In this document: one piece after another, positions 36,398-45,720 of the stretch
How positions within the stretch are numbered: position 1 is the stretch's first letter
Layout: each line of letters opens with the position of its first letter
DNA from: Ignavibacteria bacterium
Lineage (GTDB): Bacteria; Bacteroidota; Ignavibacteria; OLB7
Direction of reading: 5' to 3'
NCBI GenBank assembly: GCA_020635205.1
Contig: JACKAE010000001.1
Span: forward strand, 1,178,001-1,242,000
Length of the DNA: 64,000 bases
The notes under the pieces: generated by a model
The model's input: only the letters and a program-made list of their open reading frames with translations
Told to the model about the DNA's origin: nothing
Database searches by the model: none
Position numbers and translations under genes: made by a program

Positions 36398-37228
36398 TTA
36401 CTCAGCCAGAATGTCCTTCTTCCCTCGCACGTTCCGCTCCCACTCCGGCAGACTCTCCAACCCGCACGTCCAGATGCCGGTGCGGAGTGGGGAGATGAAG
36501 ATTTCGTCCACTCCTTCAGCTTCCAGTTGTGTTGTCCAGTCGAGGTGGTTGTACTCGACACGTCGAAGCTGGAAGCGCAGTCCATTCTCTGCAACTTTTA
36601 CGATGCCATAGTGGACAGCCGTATCACCGTCGTGATCTGGTTTACCGATTGCTCCGCAGTTTGCCATCCACCCAGCGTTGGGAAGCTCTCGATGCCAGGT
36701 GAGTCCGGTGTGTGTGCCGACAATCCCTTCCACCTTGTACTTTGCGAGCCACTCTCCAATCTGCTCGTCTCTAACTTCTGACTCGTAGATAAACTCACTT
36801 GTCTCGTTAGGACTACCGTGAACTAACAGGAGAGAGTGATCTCCTACGTGTAGGAGAACCAGATCAGGCCACGTTCCGAGCCATTCCCTCTGCGTCTCAC
36901 TCAGGCTTTGGTTTGCGTAGGCGAAGGCTAAGCAACTGATTCGTTCATCTTCCGGGGAGGAGTATCCACAACCACACGTTAACTCTCCAGCGGCTGCCTG
37001 TTGCTCGTGATTTCCCGCAACGAGAGTGGAGAAGCTCGTTCGGATTAGCTCAACAATTTCATCGCTGTGACCGCAGCAACCAATCGAGTCGCCGATAAAT
37101 GCGAATGTGTCGCATCCAACTTTCTCTGCATCTGCAAGGGCAGCTCTGAGGGCAGGGACGTTCCCATAGGTTCCTCCCATCACGGCGATCGTGCGAGCTT
37201 CTATCGATTTCGTTTCCAGCTTTATCAT
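36398..37228 (-). CDS. Metallophosphoesterase-fold protein lacking first-motif ligands
   Basis: 276 residues. The fold is that of small calcineurin-like phosphoesterases: AVMGGTYGNVPALRAAL at the start, AFIGDSIGCCG, LVAGNHEQQ, LLLVHGSPNE and VEGIVGTHTGLTW. But the first motif, normally SDIHGN, reads GGTYGN (residues 18-23), so the Asp and His that bind one metal are gone, and the late GHTH is GTHT. GD and GNHE remain. It may have lost or changed activity. The start overlaps the symporter stop by four bases, which suggests coupled translation. Confidence 0.82.
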   Translation of the reverse strand: MIKLETKSIEARTIAVMGGTYGNVPALRAALADAEKVGCDTFAFIGDSIGCCGHSDEIVELIRTSFSTLVAGNHEQQAAAGELTCGCGYSSPEDERISCLAFAYANQSLSETQREWLGTWPDLVLLHVGDHSLLLVHGSPNETSEFIYESEVRDEQIGEWLAKYKVEGIVGTHTGLTWHRELPNAGWMANCGAIGKPDHDGDTAVHYGIVKVAENGLRFQLRRVEYNHLDWTTQLEAEGVDEIFISPLRTGIWTCGLESLPEWERNVRGKKDILAE

Positions 37229-38646
37229 ACTGTTGATTGTTCCGTAAATGTTTTTTCTTTGGAAAAGATTGTTCCGATCAGATAGCCGGCAGTACAGAGT
37301 GCTAAACCGTAGAGGTTTACTCCGAGGTCGTCAGCATATTCCCCCCCCCCAATGTCGATCCAATCGGGGAGAAGGGGAGAGTTTGTTAACCCTTCCACTA
37401 CTATCAACAGGCCGAAGAGGAGACCGGGCCAGAAGGCAAGGTGAAAGCTGATTTTACCGGCGCGACGAATGAATGAGAGGAGGAAGATCGGAGCCAACCC
37501 CATCACCATTGTCCCGCTGATTGTGGTGGCGGCGATGATAGCCGGACCAGCGTCTCCTATATAAATTGCGAGGAGTGGAATGTTGCCGAGCAGGGCGATC
37601 CAGGTGATGAGTCTGCGTCCTTGCTTTGTATCGCTTTCGTCTGGGGCATCCTGTTTGTCCGGCCAATCACGCGCACCAAGTTTTGCACTGCTCGCAAAGG
37701 TAGAGTCGAGCGTAGAGCCAGCACTGGTTAACATGATAGCGTTGAAGATGAGGAGCATTGGCAGACCGATTGTGGCGGGTACTATAACCGATGGATCTCC
37801 CTCCAGCCCGAACGCTCGGGAGTAGAGGCCAACGGTGCTGAAGAGAAGAATAAAGCTCCCACTCAGGATGCCAGCCATTACCAACCCCTTCACCATCGTT
37901 CGTGGTTCAGTGATAAAAGCTCGGTCAGTTAGTACCGGATCGTGGAAGGGATAGCTGAAAACTTGCACGAAGGCGAGAGCGCAGAAGGTCAATCCGCCGA
38001 GCGTTGTCTCCGAGTCGACCGAGGGAATTCCTTGTTCAGCGAGTCCGGGGCCGAGGACGATCAGAATCACTATGAGCAGGATTGCCGCAAGAATCATCTG
38101 CGCGCTGTCGGTGAGGATGCTGCCCCGCAATCCTCCGCGCAAACTATAGTAGACCGTGAAGATTGTGACGGCGAGTACGGCAATCCAATATCCTTCGCTC
38201 CCCTCCGAACCGAAGTAGAGTGCAGTCACTTTTGTGTTGGACCAGACCTCGTTGAAGAGGCGAATGGCAATGGTTACCAGAAAGAGTTTTGCTGCCCTGC
38301 TCCCATATTTACTGGTGAGGAAGTTGGAGAGTGAGCTATATCCTCCTCGCTTACGGATGAACCAAATGCCAACGGCTGCCACGATGAAGCTGAGATAGTA
38401 TATGCTGTAGCCAATTCCCCCGGTTACGCCGAACGTTGCCGCAAGTCCTGCGGCATTATTGATGGACTTGGCGAAGATCCAACTGATGGCTGCACTTGCA
38501 ACCAGAAGCCAGAGTCCGGGGGCTGCTCCTTTTTCCGATGTCCCGCCAAAGAACTGCTTTGCGGACACGTTCCGTGGGACAACGGTAATCAAGACGCCAC
38601 AGTAGGCAAGCAGAACAATCCAGGGGAGTAGTGTTGATAATTCCAT
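37225..38646 (-). CDS. Sodium:solute symporter family protein
   Basis: 473 residues with about 13 membrane segments, of the SSS family (proline, pantothenate, sugar or urea type). Recognisable segments are FFGGTSEKGAAPGLWLLVASAAISWI, FVVTIAIRLFNEVWSNTKV, YYSLRGGLRGSILTDSAQM and LTSAGSTLDSTFASSAKLGARD. The substrate cannot be read from the sequence. It overlaps the phosphoesterase-like gene downstream and follows susD by 232 bases, with a hairpin repeat in between, so it may extend the SusCD uptake route across the inner membrane. Confidence 0.9.
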   Translation of the reverse strand: MELSTLLPWIVLLAYCGVLITVVPRNVSAKQFFGGTSEKGAAPGLWLLVASAAISWIFAKSINNAAGLAATFGVTGGIGYSIYYLSFIVAAVGIWFIRKRGGYSSLSNFLTSKYGSRAAKLFLVTIAIRLFNEVWSNTKVTALYFGSEGSEGYWIAVLAVTIFTVYYSLRGGLRGSILTDSAQMILAAILLIVILIVLGPGLAEQGIPSVDSETTLGGLTFCALAFVQVFSYPFHDPVLTDRAFITEPRTMVKGLVMAGILSGSFILLFSTVGLYSRAFGLEGDPSVIVPATIGLPMLLIFNAIMLTSAGSTLDSTFASSAKLGARDWPDKQDAPDESDTKQGRRLITWIALLGNIPLLAIYIGDAGPAIIAATTISGTMVMGLAPIFLLSFIRRAGKISFHLAFWPGLLFGLLIVVEGLTNSPLLPDWIDIGGGEYADDLGVNLYGLALCTAGYLIGTIFSKEKTFTEQSTV

Positions 38647-38694
38647 TATTGCTGTCGTCCGTTGATCTGTTTAATGTCCCTCTTTGCTCATTCA

Positions 38695-38795
38695 TTCTGC
38701 CCCTCCGGGGCGTTAGAAATTTTAATACTCGGCATCCGGGGACTTCGTCTCTGGCTACACTACGGCTGCCTCTCCGGGGCACGGTATTCTGTGAA
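38695..38795. repeat. Hairpin repeat between susD and the symporter gene
   Basis: GCCCC (38699-38703) pairs with GGGGC (38707-38711) around TCC, and a second GCCTCTCCGGGGC-like hairpin follows near 38,769-38,782. The stem and loop match those in the arrays at 36,107-36,245. It lies in the 232-base gap of an otherwise tight minus-strand gene run. Confidence 0.55.
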
Positions 38796-38878
38796 CACAT
38801 TCGTAGTAGCATCTCTTGCGGAACGGATGTGTTCAAGACATAACAAGAACAATCGAGATGCCCGATTACTCTCGCACC

Positions 38879-40324
38879 TCAGTTTATATCCCACCAAACT
38901 CGTTCGTTCACACTGTTACCATGTGTTCCGGTTGCGCTCCCGAAGTTGATGCCATTCAGCACGGTTTCGTCAGTAGGGTAGGGCATGCGAAGTGGGAAGA
39001 GGTTGTTGTTCAGACTTGCCGCCACTGGTTTCATTTGTGGGAAGCCGGTTCGCCTGTACTCAATCCACCCTTCGTAGCCGTTGATGATGTTGGCAATCCA
39101 TTTCTGTGCGATGATTTGCTCAACTTTGTTCGCACCATTGCTTCCGTAAGCACCTGGGCCAGTCGACAAGTAGGTGGCAGGTAAAGGTGTTCCCCAATAT
39201 TCAAAGGCGAGTTGCACGCCAGTTTCGTAGTGGGTTTGTGGGTTTGCGGAGATCAAGCCCCGTTCGGCAGCCTCTGCCAAGAGGAAGTGCGTTTCCCAAG
39301 CTGTCATGAAATTTGCCTCAAGGTCGCCTGTATGTTCTCTAAAGATCGTGCCGGCCAGTGAGTAATCGGCAACGGAGATCGAAGTTTGCGAGGCATCGGG
39401 ACCGTTCAGTAATCCCCTATACTCAGTACCAGTTGGATCGCTCCCGATTGACCTGAACAACACGGCGATCCTCGGATCCTCCAATTCCTTCAGAATCTCT
39501 TCCATCGTTTCGGAGAGAACAAACAGATTGAAGTCACCATCTCTGAGTTGCTGCATGCGGAAACTGTTTGGCCGTCCGTCTGTGAAGCTGAATGTGGCGT
39601 TCTCGGAGTTGGTTGCTATGTAGTTCCCTTCGCTGTATATCCGTTGCAGTTCAGCGGATACATCTTGGCGCGCCGAGATGCGCACCAGATATTTGATCTT
39701 CAGTGAGTTGGCGAACGTTACCCACGCATTTAGATTTCCGTTGAAGAGGATGTCTCCTGCTAAAGGTAAGTTGCCGGAATAATTCTCAATGGCTGCAATC
39801 CCTTGATCGAGATTATCTATGATTCCGCCCGCTCCGGTGTAGATGCGTTCCTGCGTGTCGTAGGCTGGGGTAATATTTCCGCTGGTTCCCTGCAACGCCT
39901 CGGTGTATGGAACATCGCCGTAGATGTCGGTGAGAGCTGCGGCGATATATGCCTTTAGAATCAAGGCCGGGCCTTCATAGACCGCATCGCTCGGATTAGT
40001 TCGCGCTCCCTTCAGCATAATCTCATTGTCTCGAAGGTTTGTGTAGAGTACCGGCCACGGATTTCCCCCAAGCTGTGGATCGGTAAGGCTGTGCCGGTCG
40101 AACAGATTGAAGTCGACCATCGCGAAGTACTGTCCTAACAGGTTGCCCGCAACAAATCCTTCGTACGACATCTCTTCGCCGTAATCGTAAATAACTTGCC
40201 GCAGTAGAAGGGCTGGCTCCGCTTCGGTTGGTGCGTTCGGGTTCGTGTTCAATTCTTCAAACCCCTCTGTGCAAGCTGCTGTTAGGAAGGGAAACACAAG
40301 AACGATATATATCAGATATTTCAT
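38879..40324 (-). CDS. SusD/RagB-family nutrient-binding lipoprotein (SusD-like 2 type)
   Basis: 481 residues. A lipobox TAACTEG puts the lipid on cysteine 18. Family features are GFEELNTNPNAPTEAEPALLLRQV, NPWPVLYTNLRDNEIM, ALILKAYIAAALTDIYGDVPYTEAL, LNAWVTFANSLKIKYLVRIS and the C-terminal IAQKWIANIINGYEGWIEYRRTGFP. SusD-like lipoproteins form the lid of a SusC transporter and bind glycans or peptides at the cell surface. It starts 15 bases after susC. No glycoside hydrolase or peptidase is nearby to hint at the substrate. Confidence 0.95.
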   Translation of the reverse strand: MKYLIYIVLVFPFLTAACTEGFEELNTNPNAPTEAEPALLLRQVIYDYGEEMSYEGFVAGNLLGQYFAMVDFNLFDRHSLTDPQLGGNPWPVLYTNLRDNEIMLKGARTNPSDAVYEGPALILKAYIAAALTDIYGDVPYTEALQGTSGNITPAYDTQERIYTGAGGIIDNLDQGIAAIENYSGNLPLAGDILFNGNLNAWVTFANSLKIKYLVRISARQDVSAELQRIYSEGNYIATNSENATFSFTDGRPNSFRMQQLRDGDFNLFVLSETMEEILKELEDPRIAVLFRSIGSDPTGTEYRGLLNGPDASQTSISVADYSLAGTIFREHTGDLEANFMTAWETHFLLAEAAERGLISANPQTHYETGVQLAFEYWGTPLPATYLSTGPGAYGSNGANKVEQIIAQKWIANIINGYEGWIEYRRTGFPQMKPVAASLNNNLFPLRMPYPTDETVLNGINFGSATGTHGNSVNERVWWDIN

Positions 40325-40338
40325 CGTGGTTTCTCTGC

Positions 40339-43300
40339 TTAGAAGTTGTAGTCAAGTTTGATACCGAAGCTGCGGCTTGAGGGATAGGACATATCCTCAA
40401 CTCCTCCAACGAATCGTGTTCCCTGCACTGCTAACTGTTCAGGATCGAAGTGAGGAATCTCACTCAGGGCAAACAGGTTCCTGCCAATCAGTGCAAGGCG
40501 AACGTTTCGTCCTCTCTTAAGTATTCCCCCTTCGTTCGTTCCACGGAAGGTGTAGCCAACCGAGAACTGCCTCAGCTTCACGTAGGTTGCACTGTAGATG
40601 TTGTTCTCCTCGTGGTTGCGGTCGTAGTATTGGCGGTAGTATCGCTCCGCAGAAATTGCGGTGCTGTTTTGTTCCCAGATTGGATTTGCATCTGTTCCAA
40701 CGTTCACGACGCCGTCGGCAACAATCCCTTCCTCGGGACGGTTCTCAGTGTCGCGCAACTGTCCACCAACCATAGCAAGTGAGAACGTTCTGGAAACCAG
40801 TTCTCCCCCTTGTCGCCAGTCGATCAGGAAACTTGCATCCCACTCTTTATAGCGGAACGTGTTGTTGAAACCGAGAATGAAATCTGGGTTGTAGTTCCCC
40901 AATTTTCGCAGTCTGTTGTCGGCGACGAAATTTCCATTCGCGTCAATCACAAACTTCCCTTCCTCATTTTTCAGGTAGCCAGTTCCGTACATGTCGCCGA
41001 TCTCTCCCCCCTCCTCAACTTGGAACCAGACAGTCTGGTTTACGTTGTCGTAGATTCTCGAGTATGCCAACGTAATTCTATCGGCTCCCTCCGGCAGCGA
41101 CTCAACGGTTGCCCGATTGCTACTGAAGTTCACGGTTGCGTTCCACTCAAAGTTTTGGTTCACTACCGGTGTTACCTCAGCGACAATTTCTACTCCCTTC
41201 GAGCGAACACTCCCTCCATTCACAACTTGCTGGGAGAATCCTGAGGAGATAGCAACGGGGAATGAGATGATTTGATTTTCGGTTAAGGCATTGTAGTAGG
41301 TTAGGTCAAGTCGAAGTCGATCGTTGAAGAAACGAAGGTCTGCCCCAACTTCAACGGCGGAAGTTTTCTCCGGAAGTAGATTCGAGTTTGGGATTACGTT
41401 CTGCGCCGTCGCGGTAGGTTGCGAGTTGTAGGGTGTTCCCGAGAGGAAGGCGAGAGACGTTTGGTAGGGGTCGGTATCATTTCCAACCTCTGCCCAGCTA
41501 CCCCGGAGCTTCGCGAACGAAATCCACGAGGGAAGCTCAACTGTGTTGGAGAGGATATAACTCATCGATGCTGAAGGGTAGAAGAAAGATGTGTTCGCAG
41601 TGGAAGTTGAGGTGGCCAGCGCACTCGACCAATCATTCCTTCCGGTGATGTCCAAGTAGAGGAAGTTCTTATAACCGAACTTTGCAAAGCCATAGAGGCT
41701 GTTAATCCGCTTCTTCGCTTCGTATTGGGTCACTCCAAGTGGTGAGGCAGCGTTGGCGAAGTTAAAGATGCCCGGTTGTGCTAAGGAGAGTGCTTCTGTC
41801 TGCTTGGTTGAGGCGTTCTGATCCATCCGATTTCCCCCCGCAGAAATCTCTGTCGAAAGGTCACCAAACCTTGTAGTGTAGTTCAACAGGAAGCTGTTGT
41901 TTATCTCCCTGAAGAAAACCTCTTGCTCGGCATAAGCTCCAGTCTTAAATCGGTTTGAACTATAGTTCCGCCGGAATGTGCGGAGTTCGTTTGAGTAGTC
42001 CATGCCACTGTTGAAGGTTAGGCTAAGTTGTTCGGTGAAATCGTAGGTGGCGGCAATCCCTCCGAAGAGTCTGTCGCGACCAAACCCGTTCCGGTTCTCC
42101 AATAGCGTGAAGTAGGGATTATCGAAGAAGGTATAGTTGAACGAGAACTGTTCTATTCCCTCAAGGTTCGGCTGCCAATACTCTTTCAAGTTTTCGGTGT
42201 TCATCGATCGAGGTCCCCACGCAACAAGTGCGTAGTTGATGTTCTCCGATCCATATCCGTTTGCCGGTCGGTTATCGCTGCTTGAATTTATGTAGTTGAT
42301 AGAGGTTGAGATATCCAGTTCAGGTGCTGGGGTGAAGACCATCCGCCCAGCAACTGTTTTTCTCTTTAGGTTCACTCCGGGAATGTATGAGTCACTCCTC
42401 AAGTCGGTGAAGGAGAGGCGATAGCTTCCCTTATCGAAACCAGAGGAGATTGCCAAGTTATTGATCGCCGTCACTCCAGTTTCATAGAAGTCTTTTAGGT
42501 TGTCCGGGTGTGAGGTGAAAGGAGTCGGGGTGATAAGTGCTCCACCCCGCAAGGCAAGGTCTCCACCTCTGACAACCGTTCCGTTTGGCAACGTTACCGG
42601 ACTGTCGAACTGTGGGATGAGAGTCCCCTGATCGAGTGCCGGACCCCAGCTATAGGAGATGTTATCGTTTACCCCACCACCCAAACCATCTACAAACTCG
42701 AACTGACCTGAATTCCCCTGACCGTAGCGGTTCTGAAATTCTGGCAACTGAAAGGGTTGATCGAAGAAGACCGACGAACTGAAGCTGACTCCAAGCTCCT
42801 TGCTGCGGGAGCCATCTTTTGTTGTGACGATAACTACACCATTTGCCGCTCTGGTTCCATAGAGTGCCGCCGCACTCGGGCCTTTCAGCAAGGTGACCGA
42901 TGCGATGTCATCCTGATTCAGTTCCATTCCACCATTCCCAAAATCAACTTCCTGAAAACCAGCGGCGGCTTCGTTTGTTCGGTTGAAGTTTGTGTTGTTG
43001 TTGATAGGGACGCCATCTACAACGAAGAGAGGATTGTTGTTCGTAAAGGAGGCTTCTCCTCGAATCGTGACTTTCGACATGGAACCGACGCCGGTAGCCC
43101 CTTGCGTTACAGTAACTCCGGCCACTCTCCCCGCAAGGTTGTCGACAAAGTTCGGAGACTTCACTTCCGATAGCTCTGTCGAGTTCAGCTTCTGCACGGC
43201 ATATCCTAAGGCTCGCGACTCCCGTTTCAGGTTCAGTGCGGTTACCACTACTTCGTTCAGTTCCAGTGCCTCTGCCACAAGCTGGACATTGATCGTGCTT

Positions 43301-43563
43301 CGTCCACGTGCCTTCTCCTCCTGCGTTAGGTATCCAATAGAGCTGAAGATCAACAGAGCTGAATCACTCGATAGCTTCAAGGTATATTCTCCGTTGGCGT
43401 TGGTGGCCGTGCCATTGGAAGTCCCCCTCTCTACAACACTTACTCCCGGTATCGGCTCACCTGTTTCTCCATCTTCCACCCTTCCGCCGACACTTATCGA
43501 TTGTGCCATACTAACGCTTGCGGCGAGGAGGAACAGAAAGAGTAATGAATAAAATCTGGTCAT
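40339..43563 (-). CDS. SusC/RagA-family TonB-linked outer-membrane transporter
   Basis: 1074 residues. After the signal peptide (LLFLFLLAASVSMAQ) come a carboxypeptidase-like regulatory domain (VGGRVEDGETGEPIPGVSVVERGTSNGT), the TonB box region (LNEVVVTALNLKRESRALGYA), a plug domain (VRGEASFTNNNPLFVVDGVPI, VTLLKGPSAAALYGTRAANGVVIVTTK) and a 22-strand barrel ending SSRSFGIKLDYNF. It imports the substrate captured by SusD with energy from TonB. It is the first gene of a run with susD, a symporter and a phosphoesterase-like gene. Confidence 0.96.
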   Translation of the reverse strand: MTRFYSLLFLFLLAASVSMAQSISVGGRVEDGETGEPIPGVSVVERGTSNGTATNANGEYTLKLSSDSALLIFSSIGYLTQEEKARGRSTINVQLVAEALELNEVVVTALNLKRESRALGYAVQKLNSTELSEVKSPNFVDNLAGRVAGVTVTQGATGVGSMSKVTIRGEASFTNNNPLFVVDGVPINNNTNFNRTNEAAAGFQEVDFGNGGMELNQDDIASVTLLKGPSAAALYGTRAANGVVIVTTKDGSRSKELGVSFSSSVFFDQPFQLPEFQNRYGQGNSGQFEFVDGLGGGVNDNISYSWGPALDQGTLIPQFDSPVTLPNGTVVRGGDLALRGGALITPTPFTSHPDNLKDFYETGVTAINNLAISSGFDKGSYRLSFTDLRSDSYIPGVNLKRKTVAGRMVFTPAPELDISTSINYINSSSDNRPANGYGSENINYALVAWGPRSMNTENLKEYWQPNLEGIEQFSFNYTFFDNPYFTLLENRNGFGRDRLFGGIAATYDFTEQLSLTFNSGMDYSNELRTFRRNYSSNRFKTGAYAEQEVFFREINNSFLLNYTTRFGDLSTEISAGGNRMDQNASTKQTEALSLAQPGIFNFANAASPLGVTQYEAKKRINSLYGFAKFGYKNFLYLDITGRNDWSSALATSTSTANTSFFYPSASMSYILSNTVELPSWISFAKLRGSWAEVGNDTDPYQTSLAFLSGTPYNSQPTATAQNVIPNSNLLPEKTSAVEVGADLRFFNDRLRLDLTYYNALTENQIISFPVAISSGFSQQVVNGGSVRSKGVEIVAEVTPVVNQNFEWNATVNFSSNRATVESLPEGADRITLAYSRIYDNVNQTVWFQVEEGGEIGDMYGTGYLKNEEGKFVIDANGNFVADNRLRKLGNYNPDFILGFNNTFRYKEWDASFLIDWRQGGELVSRTFSLAMVGGQLRDTENRPEEGIVADGVVNVGTDANPIWEQNSTAISAERYYRQYYDRNHEENNIYSATYVKLRQFSVGYTFRGTNEGGILKRGRNVRLALIGRNLFALSEIPHFDPEQLAVQGTRFVGGVEDMSYPSSRSFGIKLDYNF

Positions 43564-43639
43564 TTATGTTTTTTGCTAATAGCTAATAATTGATATAGTG
43601 TTCTGTGCCTATGCTCCTTGAGCAGTGATTGAGGTAACC

Positions 43640-44040
43640 TCATTAACACCCCGATTTATCAGGGTGCTCAGGAGCATCAGCAGAGGGGAAAACGGCTTCA
43701 AGCCGTTTCTCGCCCGGTTCTCTCTCCACTCCCCCCGACTAAAAGTCGGGGGTTACGATGAGTCTTGATCTCGACTCATCGTACTCAACTAATTCGGCAA
43801 CGATCATCCTCAGAGCATGCCACCTCTTTGTGCAATCGTTCGCTCGCACACGACTGCTCACGGATAGATAACTCGGAAAAAGGAGTTTGTAGCTTTGCGG
43901 CTTCTCTGTTCGTTGCGCATAGTCAGGCTCGCCGGAGTAGAGAGCTGAGCTTGCTCGCTCAACTGATTGCTTTAGCGATACGGTGAGGTTGTGGCAGCAA
44001 TCCTTCTCTCAACGTAATAGCGTAGCGTTGAGGAGAGAGT
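43640..44040. repeat. Hairpin-rich gene-free region upstream of susC
   Basis: Within the 504-base gap I see CACCC/GGGTG near 43,647-43,665, AAACGGCTT/AAGCCGTTT at 43690-43708, CCCCCGACT/AGTCGGGGG at 43732-43752, TACGATGAGT/ACTCATCGTA at 43754-43783, and CTCTCAACG/CGTTGAGGAGAG near 44,006-44,036. The close packing is like that at 36,100-36,330. No gene is credible here; the susC promoter should lie within 43564-43640. Confidence 0.65.
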
Positions 44041-44067
44041 CAAACTATGTTGATCGATCAGAGTTGT

Positions 44068-44814
44068 TTAGAAGAGAGGAGGGGAGGAGAGAAAAGAGCG
44101 AGTGAGAGCTTTCCGACGAGTTCTCGTCAGCTCGTGCTGTTGCGAATAAGTATGGGCTCCCGCGCAGCGCAGAGCAAATCGAAAGAGCTTGGTAAGTGCC
44201 CGAAGTGCTTCGGGGGCTAACCAAGAGTCAAAATCTTCGCGGGTTATGTCGAGTGTCTGGGCGTTAGGGAGGGAGGTCAGTTCTGAAAAGAGGCGTGGGG
44301 TTTGCCATGAGAGTTCTCGGAAAAGGGTCGAGTTGCTGTCGTGGCGTAACCCAACCAAAAATGCTCCCCCATCTTTTGTCGGACCTCCAACGTACGAGGT
44401 TCCACCCTTTAGCAAGTCGATGGCTCTGGAAACATCGTTTGGAGAGATGTCGGGGCAATCGTTGCCGACGATCACAACGTTTTGGTAGCCAAGTTGGAAG
44501 GCATCGGCTGCGCCGTTTGTGATCCGCTCGCCAAAGCTCTCCCCTCGTTGTACAATAAGTGGGAGAGTTTCTGTTGGTGATGAGTGGGAAGCCGAGACGA
44601 CAATTACGTCGATTCCCTTTCTCTGTAACCCCCGCAGTCGAGAGAGGAGAAGTTGGTTCAGGCGACGATAGGCTTGTGGGCCTCCCCCAACAGCTTTCGC
44701 TGGCAACGGCTTTAGCTGAGCTTCGCTCCGCTCGTCCCGAATAAAGAAGAGAAGTGCGTTACGGCTTTCCCTTCTCTTCCCCCTCTCTTGTATAGTTGTC
44801 GCAATCTGAAGCAT
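44068..44814 (-). CDS. DUF2064 protein (glycosyltransferase-like, TIGR04282-related)
   Basis: 248 residues. The core matches DUF2064: ESFGERITNGAADAFQLGYQNVVIVGNDCPDISPNDVSRAIDLL and YVGGPTKDGGAFLVGL, the nucleotide-sugar-binding pattern of this GT-A-like family. The family's usual N-terminal AK-x-P-x-PGxxKTRL loop is not seen; ALLFFIRDERSEAQLKPL stands in its place. Some relatives act in arsenosugar or other sugar transfer, but the substrate here is unknown. No partner gene is adjacent. Confidence 0.85.
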   Translation of the reverse strand: MLQIATTIQERGKRRESRNALLFFIRDERSEAQLKPLPAKAVGGGPQAYRRLNQLLLSRLRGLQRKGIDVIVVSASHSSPTETLPLIVQRGESFGERITNGAADAFQLGYQNVVIVGNDCPDISPNDVSRAIDLLKGGTSYVGGPTKDGGAFLVGLRHDSNSTLFRELSWQTPRLFSELTSLPNAQTLDITREDFDSWLAPEALRALTKLFRFALRCAGAHTYSQQHELTRTRRKALTRSFLSSPPLF

Positions 44815-44869
44815 AGAGAACCGAAGATGTCGATCCGAACAGGTTTCTTACCAGAATCAGGGAATCTTT

Positions 44870-45460
44870 CTACAACACTGGCATAAACCGAGGTCGAAGC
44901 TTATCACTAAATTCAGGCGGCAGACCGAAGTGACGGCCTCCAAAGTCGTCGAAAATTTCGAGTGTTTCGTTCGAGAGAAGTTCTCCCATTTCGTTGAGTG
45001 CTTCCTCGCCAATCAAGTAGGGGAATACTGAGAGGATGAGCTGATCCCCCTTGCAATGCGCCACAACCTGATATTCGGTCAGCCCTTCAACTCTTGTTCC
45101 CTTAATTGCACAGGTGGCAACCCACTTGCCAAAATCTATATTCTCCTCCTCAGTCCACTTCATCCTCTCTTGCAGATTAATTCCACTACTGAAGTACTGT
45201 TCCAATCTCGTTCTGGATTCTCGTGACAGAGATTTCGTGATCTCCTCGGCACAACTCATACAGATCGCATATTCGAAGACTGTATCGCTAATAGCGAAGC
45301 CGGGATAGGTGCGGAATGCTTTTTCAATCAAGTATTCGGTTTCAGAATCGAGAAGTGATCGAAAGCATTCGATGCAGTTTGTGTAAAGCTCCCCCGTCTC
45401 GTGCGAGCGGAAGATGTGTGGGATAGGAGTAGTTGGCAGATGTGAATGTATATCGGACAT
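44870..45460 (-). CDS. Protein of unknown function with two cysteine pairs
   Basis: 196 residues from MSDIHSHLPT, with GGAGA six bases ahead of the ATG. Two cysteine pairs, NCIECF near the start and CMSC about 50 residues later, could form one zinc site. The remainder is helical, then beta, ending GGRHFGLPPEFSDKLRPRF. No signal peptide is visible. No family is recognised. It is transcribed away from the TPR gene cluster. Confidence 0.68.
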   Translation of the reverse strand: MSDIHSHLPTTPIPHIFRSHETGELYTNCIECFRSLLDSETEYLIEKAFRTYPGFAISDTVFEYAICMSCAEEITKSLSRESRTRLEQYFSSGINLQERMKWTEEENIDFGKWVATCAIKGTRVEGLTEYQVVAHCKGDQLILSVFPYLIGEEALNEMGELLSNETLEIFDDFGGRHFGLPPEFSDKLRPRFMPVL

Positions 45461-45651
45461 AGAAATCTCCCTGAGCCTGCATGGATATTTATACAGCATC
45501 TACTCACGATCTGTACATAGTGAAGAATACTTCAAATCTACAAAATCCCACTTTCGTATTCTTCTCGTTTCTTCTTTATTCCTTGCCGAGAAGGGGGAGA
45601 ATCTACTTAAAGCAGTACATTGAGTGACCCGAAAAAATGACAACATTTTCA

Positions 45652-45682
45652 TTGCAATCATTTTGAAAATGCCGTACCTTTG
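45652..45682 (+). promoter_or_regulatory. Bacteroidota-type promoter for the giant TPR gene
   Basis: TTG at 45652-45654, a 20-base spacer, and TACCTTTG at 45675-45682 fit the -33 TTTG / -7 TAnnTTTG promoter. Transcription would start about 45,690, which agrees with translation at the ATG at 45721 rather than the TTG at 45691. Confidence 0.65.
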
Positions 45683-45720
45683 CCCGCGGGTTGAAATGTT
45701 CACTTAAAGTAGTGCTTCAA

